Shown one piece after another: positions 5,171-6,009 of a stretch of DNA of 6,009 bases. The DNA lies in assembly GCA_934309345.1 (NCBI GenBank), contig CAKRDD010000041.1, forward strand, positions 1 to 6,009, read 5' to 3'. This stretch comes from an uncultured Mediterraneibacter sp. (GTDB lineage: Bacteria; Bacillota; Clostridia; Lachnospirales; Lachnospiraceae). How positions within the stretch are numbered: position 1 is the first letter of the stretch; each line of letters starts with the position of its first letter. The notes under the pieces are model-generated. The model was given only the letters and a program-made list of their open reading frames with translations. It was not told where the DNA came from and made no database searches. A program made the position numbers and the translations under genes.

Positions 5171-5806
5171 CTATTCTTTATCCTGCTGACAAAGGTTGTA
5201 AGATAACTTCATCAGTGTGTCAGATAAATGTACGTTCTCAACGACCACATCCTTTGGAAGGGAAAGGTCTGTATGTGCAAAATTCCAGATTCCCTTCACA
5301 CCGTTATCTACCAGAATATCAGCCACTTCAATTGCTTTTGATTTTGGAAGTGTCAGTGCAGCAATTTCAATGTCATTATTCTTAAGAAAATCTTCCAGTT
5401 CATCAACCATACGTACAGGAATCCCCCTGATCGTTACGCCTTCCAGTCGAGGATTCACATCGAAAAGACTTTTCAGAATAAATCCGCTTCTTTCGAAGGA
5501 AGCATAGTTTGCCAGTGCCTGTCCTAAATTACCGGCACCAATGATAATAAAATTATGACATCTATCCAATCCTAAGATCTTTCCAATCTCTGTATAAAGA
5601 TATTTCACATTGTATCCGTACCCCTGCTGGCCGAATCCACCGAAATTATTCAGATCCTGACGTATCTGTGAAGCCGTTACATGCATCTTCTTACTCAGGT
5701 CACTGGATGAAATTCTCTCTACGCCAGCCTCCAGCAGATCTCCCAGATATCTGTAGTACCTCGGAAGTCTGGAAATGACTGCGCGTGATATCTTTCTCTG
5801 TTCCAA
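5171..5806 (-). CDS. rex: Redox-sensing transcriptional repressor Rex
   Basis: Rex is a dimeric cytoplasmic repressor that reads the NADH/NAD+ ratio: NADH binding releases it from operators of fermentation and other NADH-recycling genes. The 211-residue length is typical. Residues 1 to about 80 are the winged helix (ISRLPRYYRYL, ASQIRQDLNNFGGFGQQGYGY). The Rossmann fold begins with FIIIGAGNLGQALANY (GxGxxG at 90-95) followed by FDVNP. The C-terminal helix LSDTLMKLSYN is the domain-swapped dimer element. The start is TTG at 5806, supported by GGAGGG 7 nt upstream and by the family N-terminus. A consensus promoter lies just upstream. I find no clear Rex operator (TTGTTAA-type palindrome) at this promoter, so autoregulation is not supported by the sequence. 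It is probably co-transcribed with nnr. Confidence 0.97.
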   Translation of the reverse strand: MEQRKISRAVISRLPRYYRYLGDLLEAGVERISSSDLSKKMHVTASQIRQDLNNFGGFGQQGYGYNVKYLYTEIGKILGLDRCHNFIIIGAGNLGQALANYASFERSGFILKSLFDVNPRLEGVTIRGIPVRMVDELEDFLKNNDIEIAALTLPKSKAIEVADILVDNGVKGIWNFAHTDLSLPKDVVVENVHLSDTLMKLSYNLCQQDKE

Positions 5807-5813
5807 TTTTTAG

Positions 5814-5819
5814 CCCTCC
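5814..5819 (-). promoter_or_regulatory. Ribosome binding site fixing the rex TTG start
   Basis: GGAGGG on the minus strand lies 7 nt before TTG (5806-5804). No ATG or GTG in frame competes between them, so the rare TTG start is well supported. Confidence 0.85.
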
Positions 5820-5837
5820 ACTCTTAAACTACCCTTT

Positions 5838-5866
5838 ATTATATAAAAGAGTTAAAGTTCTGTCAA
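5838..5866 (-). promoter_or_regulatory. Consensus sigma-A promoter of the rex-nnr-alr-mazF cluster
   Basis: The minus strand has TTGACA (5866-5861), a 17-nt spacer and TATAAT (5843-5838), a perfect match to the vegetative consensus. The start is expected near 5831, leaving a short leader of about 25 nt before the rex TTG. A TTTTGCAAAA palindrome (5873-5882) lies just upstream of the -35 box. Sequence 5883-5959 shows nothing else I can support. Confidence 0.9.
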
Positions 5867-5959
5867 ACTTTTGTTTTGCAAAAACCTTTAAAATCCATAT
5901 ATTTTCCTTGTATTTTCGACATTTTTCTATATAATCCCATTTTTGACAGTTGGAAAGAT

Positions 5960-6009
5960 AAAAAATGGCTACAACCCCAGTAAACATGGGATCTGTAGCC
6001 GTTTTTCTT
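5960..6009. terminator. Bidirectional intrinsic terminator upstream of rex
   Basis: GGCTAC (5967-5972) pairs with GTAGCC (5995-6000), extended by AA/TT-type pairs and an inner CCCA/TGGG set around a short loop. On the minus strand it is followed by ATTTTTTA, on the plus strand by GTTTTTCTT. It most likely ends a minus-strand gene lying beyond the right edge and isolates the rex promoter. Confidence 0.85.

Noticed and set aside
5844..5900. Rex operator at the rex promoter
   Set aside because: Pieces such as GTTAAA and the palindrome TTTTGCAAAA are present, but no TTGTTAA-N4-TTAACAA-like site can be built.

Overview
The window looks like chromosomal DNA of a low-to-moderate GC Firmicute, most likely a gut clostridium of the Lachnospiraceae type. 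This rests on the YebC sequence (begins MSGHSKFANIKHKKEK), a bifunctional NAD(P)HX repair enzyme directly before alanine racemase, a MazF very close to Bacillus EndoA, AGGAGG-type ribosome binding sites and sigma-A promoters close to consensus. The family-level assignment is inference. Every gene I can support is on the minus strand, so transcription runs from high to low coordinates.

Right side (6009 to about 1878): a bidirectional terminator (5960-6009) closes whatever lies upstream. A perfect-consensus promoter (TTGACA, 17 bp, TATAAT; 5838-5866) then drives rex (redox-sensing repressor, TTG start), nnr (NAD(P)HX epimerase/dehydratase), alr (alanine racemase) and mazF (mRNA interferase toxin, TTG start preferred). 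The nnr-alr junction is 3 bp. The rex-nnr and alr-mazF gaps are about 110 and 147 bp, and both contain inverted repeats that could fold in the transcript. The cluster joins NADH sensing and cofactor repair to D-alanine supply for the cell wall. No MazE-type antitoxin is visible beside mazF.

Middle (1877 to 784): yebC has its own promoter, containing an 11-bp direct repeat. It is followed by a 160-bp stretch holding a large palindrome, then a strong bidirectional terminator at 784-839.

Left side (783 to 1): a decayed area. A 63-codon membrane-protein-like frame without a start codon and a frameshifted fragment resembling a MarR-family C-terminus are followed by an intact intrinsic terminator. 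A separate unit comes next: a sigma-A promoter (369-397), a clear c-di-GMP-I (GEMM-I) riboswitch aptamer (about 261-327), an intrinsic terminator (221-248), and about 160 nt later a well-placed ribosome binding site and ATG (position 62) opening a frame that runs off the window. Aptamer, antiterminator and terminator strands overlap as expected for a riboswitch that switches transcription off when c-di-GMP binds. This is the most informative regulatory element here, and its target gene lies just outside the window.

Most of the window is ordinary housekeeping sequence. I see no mobile element with intact ends, no CRISPR array and no tRNA or rRNA genes.
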